Positions 32,801 to 44,195 of a stretch of 64,000 nucleotides of DNA are shown here, piece after piece. A model generated the notes under the pieces. It worked only from the letters and a program-made list of their open reading frames with translations. It was not told the origin of the DNA and made no database searches. Source of the stretch: Symbiodinium natans (lineage: Eukaryota > Sar > Dinophyceae > Suessiales > Symbiodiniaceae). Numbering within the stretch: the stretch's first letter is position 1; each line of letters starts with the position of its first letter. Position numbers and translations under genes: made by a program. The DNA lies in contig CAJNDS010001336.1 in assembly GCA_905221605.1 (NCBI GenBank), positions 681,375 through 745,374 on the forward strand, given 5' to 3'.

Positions 32801-35800
32801 CAAGCTCGTTCTCGAACGCTCGGAGCGGAGAGGCGGTGTAGTTGGCCCAGTCACCCCAGGCGCTTCCGGTCAGGCCGTCCTATGACCCAAACATCACAAC
32901 ACAAAAGCTGCTTTCTGTATTAAAGGTTGACACTTGCATTCTTCCTTCAACTCACATGAAGTCAATGAAGTCATCACAACGTTAACGGCACACGCATGTG
33001 ATAATCCCGCCTGAAAGAACATGCCGATGATGGCCATCATCGCAAGTCTGCCGTTCGCCAGCTCCGCTGAGAGCTTCTTAGTCTTCTCAGCCGGGTCGCT
33101 GGAGGTCAAGACCTTGAAGCCAAAGTCGCCTGCTGCAGCCGCCGTGCCGGCCGACTGATCCTGGGAAACCTCGCAGAACGCCATGTAGGCAAGGATCTGA
33201 CCCCAACCTGCGGCGGGAACTTTGGAGATCGCAGCAAGACCGTTTGGCACGTCCGCGAATTTCAAACCGGCCGATGGGCTCAAGTATCCAGGGAACTTGC
33301 CAGTGATCCTCAGCACTTCGACAGATGAAAAGTGCATAATGAGAAGCCGTACAAGAAGCTGTGTAAAACACATTTGTTGATCGTAGCATCGCGAAATGAA
33401 GGTAGCACACGGTAGCACTGAGAATTACAACTACAGCAAACGAGAACCCCACCGCGCGATGCCATGGCGAATGTCAACAGCCCAAATCTTCGTCGCAAGC
33501 GATGCAAGCGAAAACAACAAAAACAAGCCCATTAAAACGCATCGCAATCGTTTTACCCTCTCTTCTGCCCTTCCCTGTCGTAACCTTCCGGCAAGTTGCT
33601 CCGGAGTAATGTAGCCCATCGCTGCCAGCATGGCCTTGAATTTGCTTGAGTGGCCTACCCAACGAAACAAGAAACAAAAAAGCTTAAGATGAGCTCTGTG
33701 TCGTAGAGGTGCTCTACATGCGTTCCAGGCTAACCTCGAACATCCGAGTTGCAATGCGGCCATGCTTGATCTCGGTCTGGCGGCGGCGCTTGAAGTCCTC
33801 CACGCTGCCGTCGGCGGTGAAGCCAGCCGGGTCCCAAAATCCGACGGGATCCTGAACACCAAGCTCGTTCTCGAACGCTCGGAGCGGAGAGGCGGTGTAG
33901 TTGGCCCAGTCACCCCAGGCGCTTCCGGTCAGGCCGTCCTATGACCCAAACATCACAACACAAAAGCTGCTTTCTGTACTAAAGGTTCGCACTTGCATTC
34001 TTCCTTCAACTTACATGACGTCAATGAAGTCATCACAACGTTAACGGCACACGCATGTGATAATCCCGCCTGAAAGAACATGCCGATGATGGCCATCATC
34101 GCAAGTCTGCCGTTCGCCAGCTCCGCTGAGAGCTTCTTAGTCTTCTCAGCCGGGTCGCTGGAGGTCAAGACCTTGAAGCCAAAGTCGCCTGCTGCAGCCG
34201 CCGTGCCGGCCGACTGATCCTGGGAAACCTCGCAGAACGCCATGTAGGCAAGGATCTGACCCCAACCTGCGGCGGGAACTTTGGAGATCGCAGCAAGACC
34301 GTTTGGCACGTCCGCGAATTTCAAACCGGCCGATGGGCTCAAGTATCCAGGGAACTTGCCAGTGATCCTCAGCACTTCGACAGATGAAAAGTGCATAATG
34401 AGAAGCCGTGCAAGAAGCTGTGTAAAACACATTTGTTGATCGTAGCATCGCGAAATGAAGGTAGCACACGGTAGCACTGAGAATTACAACTACAGCAAAC
34501 GAGAACCCCACCGCGCGATGCCATGGCGAATGTCAACAGCCCAAATCTTCGTCGCAAGCGATGCAAGCGAAAACAACAAAAACAAGCCAATTAAAACGCA
34601 TCGCAATCGTTTTACCCTCTCTTCTGCCCTTCCCTGTCGTAACCTTCCGGCAAGTTGCTCCGGAGTAATGTAGCCCATCGCTGCCAGCATGGCCTTGAAT
34701 TTGCTTGAGTCTACCCAACGAAACAAGAAACAAAAACAAACTTAAGATGAGCTCTGTGTCGTAGAGGTGCTCTACATGCGTTCCAGGCTAACCTCGAACA
34801 TCCGAGTTGCAATGCGGCCATGCTTGATCTCGGTCTGGCGGCGGCGCTTGAAGTCCTCCACGCTGCCGTCGGCGGTGAAGCCAGCCGGGTCCCAAAATCC
34901 GACGGGATCCTGAACACCAAGCTCGTTCTCGAACGCTCGGAGCGGAGAGGCGGTGTAGTTGGCCCAGTCACCCCAGGCGCTTCCGGTCAGGCCGTCCTAT
35001 GACCCAAACATCACAACACAAAAGCTGCTTTCTGTATTAAAGGTTAACACTTGCATTCCTCCTTCAACTCACATGAAGTCAATGAAGTCATCACAACATT
35101 GATTAACGGCACATGCATGTGATAATCCCGCCTGAAAGAACATGCCGATGATGGCCATCATCGCAAGTCTGCCGTTCGCCAGCTCCGCTGAGAGCTTCTT
35201 AGTCTTCTCAGCCGGGTCGCTGGAGGTCAAGACCTTGAAGCCAAAGTCGCCTGCTGCAGCCGCCGTGCCGGCCGACTGATCCTGGGAAACCTCGCAGAAC
35301 GCCATGTAGGCAAGGATCTGACCCCAACCTGCGGCGGGAACTTTGGAGATCGCAGCAAGACCGTTTGGCACGTCCGCGAATTTCAAACCGGCCGATGGGC
35401 TCAAGTATCCAGGGAACTTGCCAGTGATCCTCAGCACTTCGACAGATGAAAAGTGCATGATGAGAAGCCGTCAAGAAGCTGTGTAAAACGCATTTGTTGA
35501 TCGTAGCATCGCGAAATGAAGGTAGCACACGGTAGCACTAAGAACTACAGTAACTACAGCAAACGAGAACCCCACCGCGCGATGCCATGGCGAATGTCAA
35601 CAGCCCAAATCTTCGTCGCAAGCGATGCAAGCGAAAACAACAACAAAAAACAAGGACATTAAAACGCATTGCAAGCGTTTTACCCTCTTTTCTGCCCTTC
35701 CCTGTCGTAACCCTTCCGGCAAGTTGCTCCGGAGTAATGTAGCCCATCGCTGCCAGCATGGCCTTGAATTTGCTTGAGTGGCCTACCCAACGAAACAAGA

Positions 35801-35987
35801 AACAAAAACAAACTTAAGATGAGCTCTGTGTCGTAGAGGTGCTCTACATGCGTTCCAGATCCGAGATGCAATGCGGCCATGCTTGATCTCGGTCTGGCGG
35901 CGGCGCTTGAAGTCCTCCACGCTGCCGTCGGCGGTGAAGCCGGCCGGGTCCCAAAATCCGACGGGATCCTGAACGCCAAGCTCGTTC
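20165..35987 (-). CDS. LHC polyprotein gene A (seven LHC domains, one intron of 9.1 kb)
   Basis: Encodes tandem chlorophyll a-c-peridinin light-harvesting proteins of the thylakoid. Exons in coding order (minus strand): 35870-35987, 35728-35762, 35132-35429; 34811-34996, 34659-34693, 34070-34367; 33753-33938, 33600-33634, 33011-33308; 32694-32879, 32544-32578, 31955-32252; 31640-31825, 31490-31524, 30899-31196; 30578-30763, 30428-30462, 20997-21294; terminal 20165-20860. All 18 introns are GC-AG and the frame stays open throughout, giving about 1,246 residues without the targeting sequence. Each unit shows helix 1 (EIKHGRIAML), a middle helix near KVPAAGWGQILAYMAF, and helix 3 (ELANGRLAMMAIIGMFF), with the E-x-x-H/N-x-R chlorophyll ligands intact. 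The first exon begins at an AG acceptor and lacks the start codon. The intron between 30428 and 21294 is 9,133 bp instead of about 0.3 kb, so expression of the last unit is uncertain. Confidence 0.88.
21700..24684. repeat. Satellite array of ~610-bp units rich in ATGCAT hairpins
   Basis: Five partial or full units. The marker GCATTTTGCCAGGCCT recurs near 21737, 22566, 23181, 23789 and 24401. Alternate units are more alike (22.3-23.5 kb versus 23.5-24.7 kb, offset about 1,220 bp), so a dimer was duplicated. The first unit carries about 220 extra bp near 22040-22290. Each unit holds several inverted pairs around ATGCAT, for example GAATGCATTTTGC paired with GCAAAATGCATC near 22793-22822. No protein is supported. 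Confidence 0.8.
24686..24838. repeat. Left remnant of the ~70-bp minisatellite
   Basis: Contains the same phrases as the main array (CTCATGATCGGAGACCAT; GCGCGTGACACCC). It sits on the other side of the foldback-like element, so the element probably landed inside one array. Confidence 0.7.
24853..28737. mobile_element. Foldback-like element with long inverted arms of tandem subrepeats
   Basis: Bounded by perfect 14-bp inverted repeats: CTAAGGGGTGCTCA at 24853-24866 and its complement at 28724-28737. The left arm (about 25540-26310) and right arm (about 27515-28320) consist of ~155-bp subrepeats in opposite orientation. Each subrepeat has an internal hairpin (GAAACCATGCTC ... GAGCATGGTTTC) and a GGTTTCGTGGTAGGCAAAAC phrase. 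The centre holds a TAAATACGGAGTATTTA family (26440-26800) and a ~55-bp repeat around GCATAGAAGCTTCGTTTC (27020-27180). This arm design is typical of Foldback elements. No transposase was seen, so the element would be non-autonomous. Confidence 0.6.
28775..30305. repeat. ~70-bp minisatellite array
   Basis: Roughly twenty degenerate units, each with GCGTGACACCCNCCC, an AACCCC or AGCCCC spacer, CGCTCATGATCGGAGACCAT and GGGAGACCACGGACCC. Open frames across it on both strands reflect the repeat, not genes. Phrase spacing varies from about 55 to 85 bp. Confidence 0.85.
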
Positions 35988-38231
35988 CTCGGACGGGCTC
36001 AAGCTAGCAGACCACCATCTGAAACTGACGTTGGTGAACGTTCCAAACTGGAACTTCAAACAGAAATACAGAAGCCCAAGCGTTCCGCTCCTCAACATCC
36101 CTCAGCCGAAAACCCAAAGAGCCAAACACTTAGCCCTAAACAAAGCCCCCAAGTTCCAAGCCCCAAAGCCCCCCAAAAGCCCTCTCACAAAGTCCCCAAG
36201 TTCTGATAAGTGCTGCACCCGAGCAGCTCGAAAGCATGGAGTCTCACCGGCTGGGTCTTGCTTGAGGAACCCTGCGCGGATTTCAGCATGTGCGGGCACA
36301 CAGAACTTCAAAGTCCATAGAAAGCTAGTTAGAAAGGTCCTGAAGACGCCTAAGCCACCTGAACCCTGGAGAAGCCGAAGCCGCCTCAACCCCTGCAGGG
36401 CCTTTTCTGGGCTTCGGGCGTTTGTGATTCTTAAAACTTTCTCGCCTGGCTTCGGAAAGCCCCGGCCGCCACGACGGCGGCGGTTGCAAGGGGAAGGACC
36501 GACGAAGGCGAGGAGCCTGCATGCGAGGCGCAAAGGCGTACCTCTCTACTTGGGCCTCTACTTTGGCATCCTGCCTGCGGATGTGCTGCCACGCAGCCTG
36601 GTGCTCGCGGGAGCCTCCGGCACCCAAAAAAGTCGAGAATGCCCCTCCCATCCCTCCCCCGCCCGAACACACAACTCAAACCGGGGGGTATGAGGTTGAG
36701 GGAGTCTAGGATTCTACAGGGGCTGCTTAGGGCTTTCGAGGCCTTTGCCGAAAACAGACATCTGGATGGGGATACGACTGTCGTTGTCCACCCCCGCTCA
36801 CGTAGGGGTGTGGCGGGGAGGTTCAGCTAAGCCATTCTGCTCACTTGGCGCCCGTCCTGCGCTGCTGTGGCAGGTCCCCGGGCGGCGACAAAAGCCTCCG
36901 CAAAGGCGCCAAAACCCCCTAACCCCCTCAAAACCCCTCAAAACCCCCTACAAAACCCAAACCCCTTTTCCGTAAAGGAAACCCCTCACCCCTACACCCG
37001 AAATCCCCCGAAAATAACAAAGGCTAAGAGCAAACAAGCCCTCAAGCCACAAACCCTTAAAGGCGCCCTCAACCCCTAGCCACCCAGAGAAAGCCCCCAA
37101 ACTCCGAAACCGCCCAAACCCTGAACCGCAAACCCTCCTAAAGAAACTTGGAGAATGAAAAGCTCCAAAGGCAAAGGGGAGGAGCAAAAGGGCAAGATGA
37201 ACAACTCTCAGAAACCCCTAAACGCCCTGTAAAAGCGTTCTTGCAGTTGGGGTTTAGGGTTTTAAGTTTTAAGGTAACCCTTGTCCCCCCGAGTCCGAAA
37301 AAAGGACTCCAAAACAGCAGCCCCTCCCAGAAAAATTCGCAGGCGCCTCCTTGGCAGTGAAGGCAGCGGTGGCGAGGGCCGCTGCGGCCACAGCCTTCTG
37401 GCCTTGTTGCACTAGCTGTAGGCGGAGGCGGGGGCTAAGGGGCTCCTCTCTCTTCCCTCTTTTTCTTCTTTGATGTTTGAAGGTTCGCTGCATGCCTCGG
37501 TCCGAAGTGGTCCTTGCTTTTGCGGAGGAGGGGTTCGCCCTACGGTGCCACAGAGCCACAGAGCCACAGAGCCGAAGAGCCGAAGAGCCCTGGGCGCCGG
37601 GCCAGACATTGCGAAAATGTACAAGTTTGAATTAAAAGGGAAAAGAGGTCAGGCCACGCCTGCAGAAAAGGCAATTAAGTTTTATTAAATCTTGAGCCCG
37701 CAGCAGCAGAAATGTGCCTTCCGCGCGACCCCTCTTTGCTGCGTGACGATGTGCAGCGCTGCCCATGCCTACAGGGCCTACGGTGAACAGCCAGGCAAGC
37801 GCCAGTGATCTTTTTGGAGCTTTTCCGACATTTGCGGTGGGGTTGCACACAAAACTTCGTCGGCCTGCGACACCCCACGTGCCGGAGGCCAGGAGCTCTT
37901 GGCGTGCGGGATCATTCAAACGACGCGCGGGGTAAGCGGACGGTGGCGTCTCTGAGGCTTTGAAGAAGCGGGCACACCAAAACATGTCAAGAGGTTGAAG
38001 CTTAGCGTCCATCCTTCGAAACAACCTCGTCAGAATGTTCATGAGGCTAGCACGGTGACTTGTTCGCCCACGCCAAGAGTATGAGAACGTGGCTTGGGGG
38101 CTTGGGGATAGCCGCTAAAGCGCCCACGGAACCGGAAGCCACGCAACAAAACTCACAACATTAAAAGGAAGCCCATCAGGGCTGGGATTTACAATTCTTT
38201 ACAAATTGACAAAGAACTTGCTGTCAGCGCC
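35988..38231 (-). promoter_or_regulatory. Spacer between genes B and A; probable 5' leader and targeting exons of gene A
   Basis: 2,244 bp, nearly identical to 46132-48358 and 54244-56523 and partly to 18876-20110. Whatever starts gene A must lie here. Two minus-strand stretches could encode the hydrophobic segments of a dinoflagellate plastid presequence: about 37356-37397 (AVAAAALATAAFTA) and about 36455-36500 (VLPLATAAVVAAGAF, followed by RSQARK). The second could splice at GC|GAGAAA (a GA donor, phase 2) into the first LHC exon at 35987. Compared with gene C, 27 bp are missing near 36034. No spliced-leader sequence was recognised. The assignment is inference. Confidence 0.4.
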
Positions 38232-38927
38232 CTACGCAAGGCCGAACTGCTCGATGGCATCCTTGCCGGTGTAGACGTTGGCGGCGATGATACCGATGGC
38301 TGCGAACATGGCCATTCGGCCGTTGTTGATCTCCCGGTTGCGCATCTCCAGCGTGTACTGGCCCAGGCCGGCGGGGTCACCGAAGTTGCCCGGCTCCTTC
38401 GAGGGGTCCTCAGTCCAGGCGCCCAGCTCCAGCAAGCCCGAGACCGCGAAGAGCGCGGCGAAGCCGTAGGTGCCCGGCGGGACCTCCACAGCACCGAGTC
38501 CGGCAGGCACGCTGTCGAAGCCAGGGAACTTCACGTAGTGCTGCACGACGGCACCCACTGCGGCCATCATCGCAACCCTGCCATGCTTGATCTCGGCCGC
38601 GCGCAGGTTGCGGAAGCCGGCCTTGTCACCCTTCTTGCAGAAGCCGGCCGGGTCGAAGTAGCCGAAGGGCTCGGTGACGCCCACCTCATTCGCCGGGTCG
38701 AAAGTCGGCTCAGGGGGCACCTCCTCGCCCTCACCGCTCAGGGACTTGCCAGTGCCGGCACCGATGCCCGTGGTGGCCGCTGCTGTCTTCGCTCCTGCGC
38801 TCGCGCCTGCCTTGGCCGCGGCAGCTTTGGCTGCAGCCGCTGCCGCGGCGGCAGAGACAGGCTCGGCGCGCAAAGGCGAAGCAGTGTAATTGGCCCAGTC
38901 ACCCCAGGCGCTTCCGGTCAGGCCGTC
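38232..38927 (-). CDS. Terminal exon of gene B: divergent C-terminal LHC domain
   Basis: Same 231-residue exon product as in gene A, with only silent differences noticed (for example near 38492). It joins the upstream exon at 39064 through a 136-bp GC-AG intron. The stop is at 38232-38234, and an unannotated 3' region follows until gene A's spacer. Confidence 0.9.
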   Translation of the reverse strand, partial: DGLTGSAWGDWANYTASPLRAEPVSAAAAAAAAKAAAAKAGASAGAKTAAATTGIGAGTGKSLSGEGEEVPPEPTFDPANEVGVTEPFGYFDPAGFCKKGDKAGFRNLRAAEIKHGRVAMMAAVGAVVQHYVKFPGFDSVPAGLGAVEVPPGTYGFAALFAVSGLLELGAWTEDPSKEPGNFGDPAGLGQYTLEMRNREINNGRMAMFAAIGIIAANVYTGKDAIEQFGLA

Positions 38928-41900
38928 CTACGACACAAGCATCACACAAACGGCGCATTCTCTACTTGAATGATGACTTGCATTCTTTCAACAACTCACA
39001 TGAAGTCTTGAACTCACACGAAGACAATGAAGTCACAACGGCACACGCGCGTGATACTCCCGCCTGAAAGAACATGCCGATGATGGCCATCATCGCAAGT
39101 CTGCCGTTCGCCAGCTCCGCTGAGAGCTTCTTAGTCTTCTCAGCCGGGTCGCTGGAGGTCAAGACCTTGAAGCCAAAGTCGCCTGCTGCAGCCGCCGTGC
39201 CGGCCGACTGATCCTGGGAAACCTCGCAGAACGCCATGTAGGCAAGGATCTGCCCCCAACCTGCGGCGGGAACTTTGGAGATCGCAGCAAGACCGTTTGG
39301 CACGTCCGCGAATTTCAAGCCGGCCGATGGGCTCAAGTATCCAGGGAACTTGCCAGTGATCCTCAGCACTTCGACAGATGAAAAGTGCATAATGAGAAGC
39401 CAAGAAGCTGTGTAAAACGCATCGGTTGATCGTGGCATCGCGAAATGAACGCAGCACATGGTAGCACTAAGAACTACAGCAACTACAGCAAACGAGAACC
39501 CCACCGCGCAATGCCATGACGAATGTCAACAGCCCAAATCTTCGTCGCAAGCGATGCAAGCGAAAACAACAAAAACAAGCCCATTAAAGCGCATCGCAAT
39601 CGTTTTACCCTCTCTTCTGCCCTTACCTGTCGTAACCTTCCGGCAAGTTGCTCCGGAGTAATGTAGCCCATCGCTGCCAGCATGGCCTTGAATTTGCTTG
39701 AGTGGCCTACCCAACGAAACAAGAAACAAAAAAGCTTAAGATGAGCTCTGTGTCGTAGAGGTGCTCTACATGCCCTCCAGGCTAACCTCGAACATCCGAG
39801 TTGCAATACGGCCATGCTTGATCTCGGTCTGGCGGCGGCGCTTGAAGTCCTCCACGCTGCCGTCGGCGGTGAAGCCAGCCGGGTCCCAAAATCCGACGGG
39901 ATCCTGAACACCAAGCTCGTTCTCGAACGCTCGGAGCGGAGAGGCGGTGTAGTTGGCCCAGTCACCCCAGGCGCTTCCGGTCAGGCCGTCCTATGACCCA
40001 AACATCACAACACAACAGCTGCTTTCTGTATTAAAGGTTAACACTTGCATTCCTCCTTCAACTCACATGAAGTCAATGAAGTCACCACAACATTAACGGC
40101 ACACGCATGTGATAATCCCGCCTGAAAGAACATGCCGATGATGGCCATCATCGCAAGTCTGCCGTTCGCCAGCTCCGCTGAGAGCTTTTTCGTCTTCTCA
40201 GCCGGGTCGCTGGAGGTCAAGACCTTGAAGCCAAAGTCGCCTGCTGCAGCCGCCGTGCCGGCCGACTGATCCTGGGAAACCTCGCAGAACGCCATGTAGG
40301 CAAGGATCTGACCCCAACCTGCGGCGGGAACTTTGGAGATCGCAGCAAGACCGTTTGGCACGTCCGCGAATTTCAAGCCGGCCGATGGGCTCAAGTATCC
40401 AGGGAACTTGCCAGTGATCCTCAGCACTTCGACAGATGAAAAGTGCATAATGAGAAGCAATGCAAGAAGCTGTGTAAAACACATCGGTTGATCGTAGCAT
40501 CGCGAAATGAAATCAGCACATGGTAGCACTAAGAACTACAGTAACTACAGCAAACGAGAACCCCACCGCGCGATGCCATGACGAATGTCAACAGCCCAAA
40601 TCTTCGTCGCAAGCGATGCAAGCGAAAACAACAAAAACAAGCCCATTAAAACGCATCGCAATCGTTTTACCCTCTCTTCTGCCCTTCCCTGTCGTAACCT
40701 TCCGGCAAGTTGCTCCGGAGTAATGTAGCCCATCGCTGCCAGCATGGCCTTGAATTTGCTTGAGCCTACCCAACAAAAACAAAACAAAAAAGCTTAAGAT
40801 GAGCTCTGTGTCGTAGAGGTGCTCTACATGCATTCCAGGCTAACCTCGAACATCCGAGTTGCAATGCGGCCATGCTTGATCTCGGTCTGGCGGCGGCGCT
40901 TGAAGTCCTCCACGCTGCCGTCGGCGGTGAAGCCAGCCGGGTCCCAAAATCCGACGGGATCCTGAACACCAAGCTCGTTCTCGAACGCTCGGAGCGGAGA
41001 GGCGGTGTAGTTGGCCCAGTCACCCCAGGCGCTTCCGGTCAGGCCGTCCTACGACCCAAACATCACTTTCACAAACACCGCCTTCTGTATTAAAGGTTGA
41101 CACTTGCATTCTTCCTTCAACTCACATGAAGTCAATGAAGTCAATGAAGTCATGACATAACATTAACGGCACACGCATGTGATAAGCCCGCCTGAAAGAA
41201 CATGCCGATGATGGCCATCATCGCAAGTCTGCCGTTCGCCAGCTCCGCTGAGAGCTTCTTAGTCTTCTCAGCCGGGTCGCTGGAGGTCAAGACCTTGAAG
41301 CCAAAGTCGCCTGCTGCAGCCGCCGTGCCGGCCGACTGATCCTGGGAAACCTCGCAGAACGCCATGTAGGCAAGGATCTGACCCCAACCTGCGGCGGGAA
41401 CTTTGGAGATCGCAGCAAGACCGTTTGGCACGTCCGCGAATTTCAAGCCGGCCGATGGGCTCAAGTATCCAGGGAACTTGCCAGTGATCCTCAGCACTTC
41501 GACAGATGAAAAGTGCATAATGAGAAGCCAAGAAGCTGTGTAAAACACATTGTTGATCGTAGCATCGCGAAATGAAGGTAGCACACGGTAGCACTGAGAA
41601 CTACAGCAACTACAGCAAACGAGAACCCCACCGCGCGATGCCATGACGAATGTCAACAGCCCAAATCTTCGTCGCAAGCGATGCAAGCGAAAACAACAAA
41701 AACAAGCCCATTAAACGCATCGCAATCGTTTTACCCTCTCTTCTGCCCTTCCCTGTCGTAACCTTCCGGCAAGTTGCTCCGGAGTAATGTAGCCCATCGC
41801 TGCCAGCATGGCCTTGAATTTGCTTGAGTCTACCCAACGAAACAAGAAACAAAAAAGCTTAAGATGAGCTCTGTGTCGTAGAGGTGCTCTACATGCGTTC

Positions 41901-44144
41901 CAGGCTAACCTCGAACATCCGAGTTGCAATGCGGCCATGCTTGATCTCGGTCTGGCGGCGGCGCTTGAAGTCCTCCACGCTGCCGTCGGCGGTGAAGCCA
42001 GCCGGGTCCCAAAATCCGACGGGATCCTGAACACCAAGCTCGTTCTCGAACGCTCGGAGCGGAGAGGCGGTGTAGTTGGCCCAGTCACCCCAGGCGCTTC
42101 CGGTCAGGCCGTCCTATGACCCAAACATCACAACACAAAAGCTGCTTTCTGTATTAAAGGTTAACACTTGCATTCCTCCTTCAACTCACATGAAGTCAAT
42201 GAAGTCATCACAACATTGATTAACGGCACATGCATGTGATAATCCCGCCTGAAAGAACATGCCGATGATGGCCATCATCGCAAGTCTGCCGTTCGCCAGC
42301 TCCGCTGAGAGCTTCTTAGTCTTCTCAGCCGGGTCGCTGGAGGTCAAGACCTTGAAGCCAAAGTCGCCTGCTGCAGCCGCCGTGCCGGCCGACTGATCCT
42401 GGGAAACCTCGCAGAACGCCATGTAGGCAAGGATCTGACCCCAACCTGCGGCGGGAACTTTGGAGATCGCAGCAAGACCGTTTGGCACGTCCGCGAATTT
42501 CAAGCCGGCCGATGGGCTCAAGTATCCAGGGAACTTGCCAGTGATCCTCAGCACTTCTACAGATGAAAAGTGCATGATGAGAAGCAATGCAAGAAGCTGT
42601 GTAAAACACATCGGTTGATCGTGGCATCGCGAAATGAACAAAGCTCATGGTCGCACAGCAAACGAGAACCCCACCGCGCAATGCCATGAAGAACGTCAAC
42701 AGCCCAGATCTTCGTCCCAAGCGATGCAAGCGAAAACAACAAAAAGCAAGCGCACTACAACGCACTACAAGCGGTTTACCCTATCCTCTGCCCTTCCCTG
42801 TCGTAACCCTTCCGGCAAGTTGCTCCGGAGTGATGTAGCCCATCGCTGCCAGCATGGCCTTGAATTTGCTTGAGTCTACCCAACGAAACAAGAACTAGCT
42901 TAAGATGAGCTCTGTGTCGTAGAGGTGCTCTACATGCGTTCCAGGCTAACCTCGAACATCCGAGTTGCAATGCGGCCATGCTTGATCTCGGTCTGGCGGC
43001 GGCGCTTGAAGTCCTCCACGCTGCCGTCGGCGGTGAAGCCAGCCGGGTCCCAAAATCCGACGGGATCCTGAACACCAAGCTCGTTCTCGAACGCTCGGAG
43101 CGGAGAGGCGGTGTAGTTGGCCCAGTCACCCCAGGCGCTTCCGGTCAGGCCGTCCTATGACCCAAACATCACAACACAAAAGCTGCTTTCTGTATTAAAG
43201 GTTAACACTTGCATTCCTCCTTCAACTCACATGAAGTCAATGAAGTCATCACAACATTGATTAACGGCACATGCATGTGATAATCCCGCCTGAAAGAACA
43301 TGCCGATGATGGCCATCATCGCAAGTCTGCCGTTCGCCAGCTCCGCTGAGAGCTTCTTCGTCTTCTCAGCCGGGTCGCTGGAGGTCAAGACCTTGAAGCC
43401 AAAGTCGCCTGCTGCAGCCGCCGTGCCGGCCGACTGATCCTGGGAAACCTCGCAGAACGCCATGTAGGCAAGGATCTGACCCCAACCTGCGGCGGGAACT
43501 TTGGAGATCGCAGCAAGACCGTTTGGCACGTCCGCGAATTTCAAGCCGGCCGATGGGCTCAAGTATCCAGGGAACTTGCCAGTGATCCTCAGCACTTCGA
43601 CAGATGAAAAGTGCATCATGAGAAGCCAAGAAGCTGTGTAAAACACATAATTTGTTGATCGTGGCATCGCGAAATGAAGCAGCACATGGCAGCACCAAGA
43701 ACTACAGTAACTACAGCAAACGAGAACCCCACCGCGCGATGCCATGGCGAATGTCAACAGCCCAAATCTTCGTCGCAAGCGATGCAAGCGAAAACAACAA
43801 AAAACAAGCACATTAAAACGCATTGCAAGCGTTTTACCCTCTTTTCTGCCCTTCCCTGTCGTAACCCTTCCGGCAAGTTGCTCCGGAGTGATGTAGCCCA
43901 TCGCTGCCAGCATGGCCTTGAATTTGCTTGAGTCTACCCAACGAAACAAGAACTAGCTTAAGATGAGCTCTGTGTCGTAGAGGTGCTCTACATGCGTTCC
44001 AGGCTAACCTCGAACATCCGAGTTGCAATGCGGCCATGCTTGATCTCGGTCTGGCGGCGGCGCTTGAAGTCCTCCACGCTGCCGTCGGCGGTGAATCCGG
44101 CCGGGTCCCAAAATCCGACGGGATCCTGAACGCCAAGCTCGTTC
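38232..44144 (-). CDS. LHC polyprotein gene B (five repeat units plus terminal LHC)
   Basis: Same architecture as its neighbours. Exons in coding order: 44027-44144, 43882-43916, 43290-43587; 42969-43154, 42824-42858, 42249-42546; 41928-42113, 41778-41812, 41192-41489; 40863-41048, 40714-40748, 40122-40419; 39805-39990, 39652-39686, 39064-39361; terminal 38232-38927. The predicted product is about 1,073 residues plus an unseen targeting peptide. All 15 introns are GC-AG. There is no ATG-started unit and no stop between units, so one polyprotein is preferred over separate small genes. The reported processing motif in dinoflagellate LHC polyproteins, SPLR, recurs in every unit just before AFENELGVQ. 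A 1,928-bp transposon-like element lies 51 bp upstream of the first recognised exon (44196-46123), probably inside the 5' intron or leader. The targeting exon would therefore lie above 46.1 kb. Confidence 0.9.
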
Positions 44145-44195
44145 CTCGGACGGGCTCAAGCTAGCAGACCACCATCTGAAACTGACGTTGATGAA

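Noticed and set aside
37632-38042. 136-codon minus-strand frame (MNILTRLFRRMDAK) present in three spacers
   Set aside because: Copies differ by replacement changes as often as silent ones and the older copy at 19.3-20.1 kb is shifted. It lies just downstream of a terminal exon and is probably noncoding.
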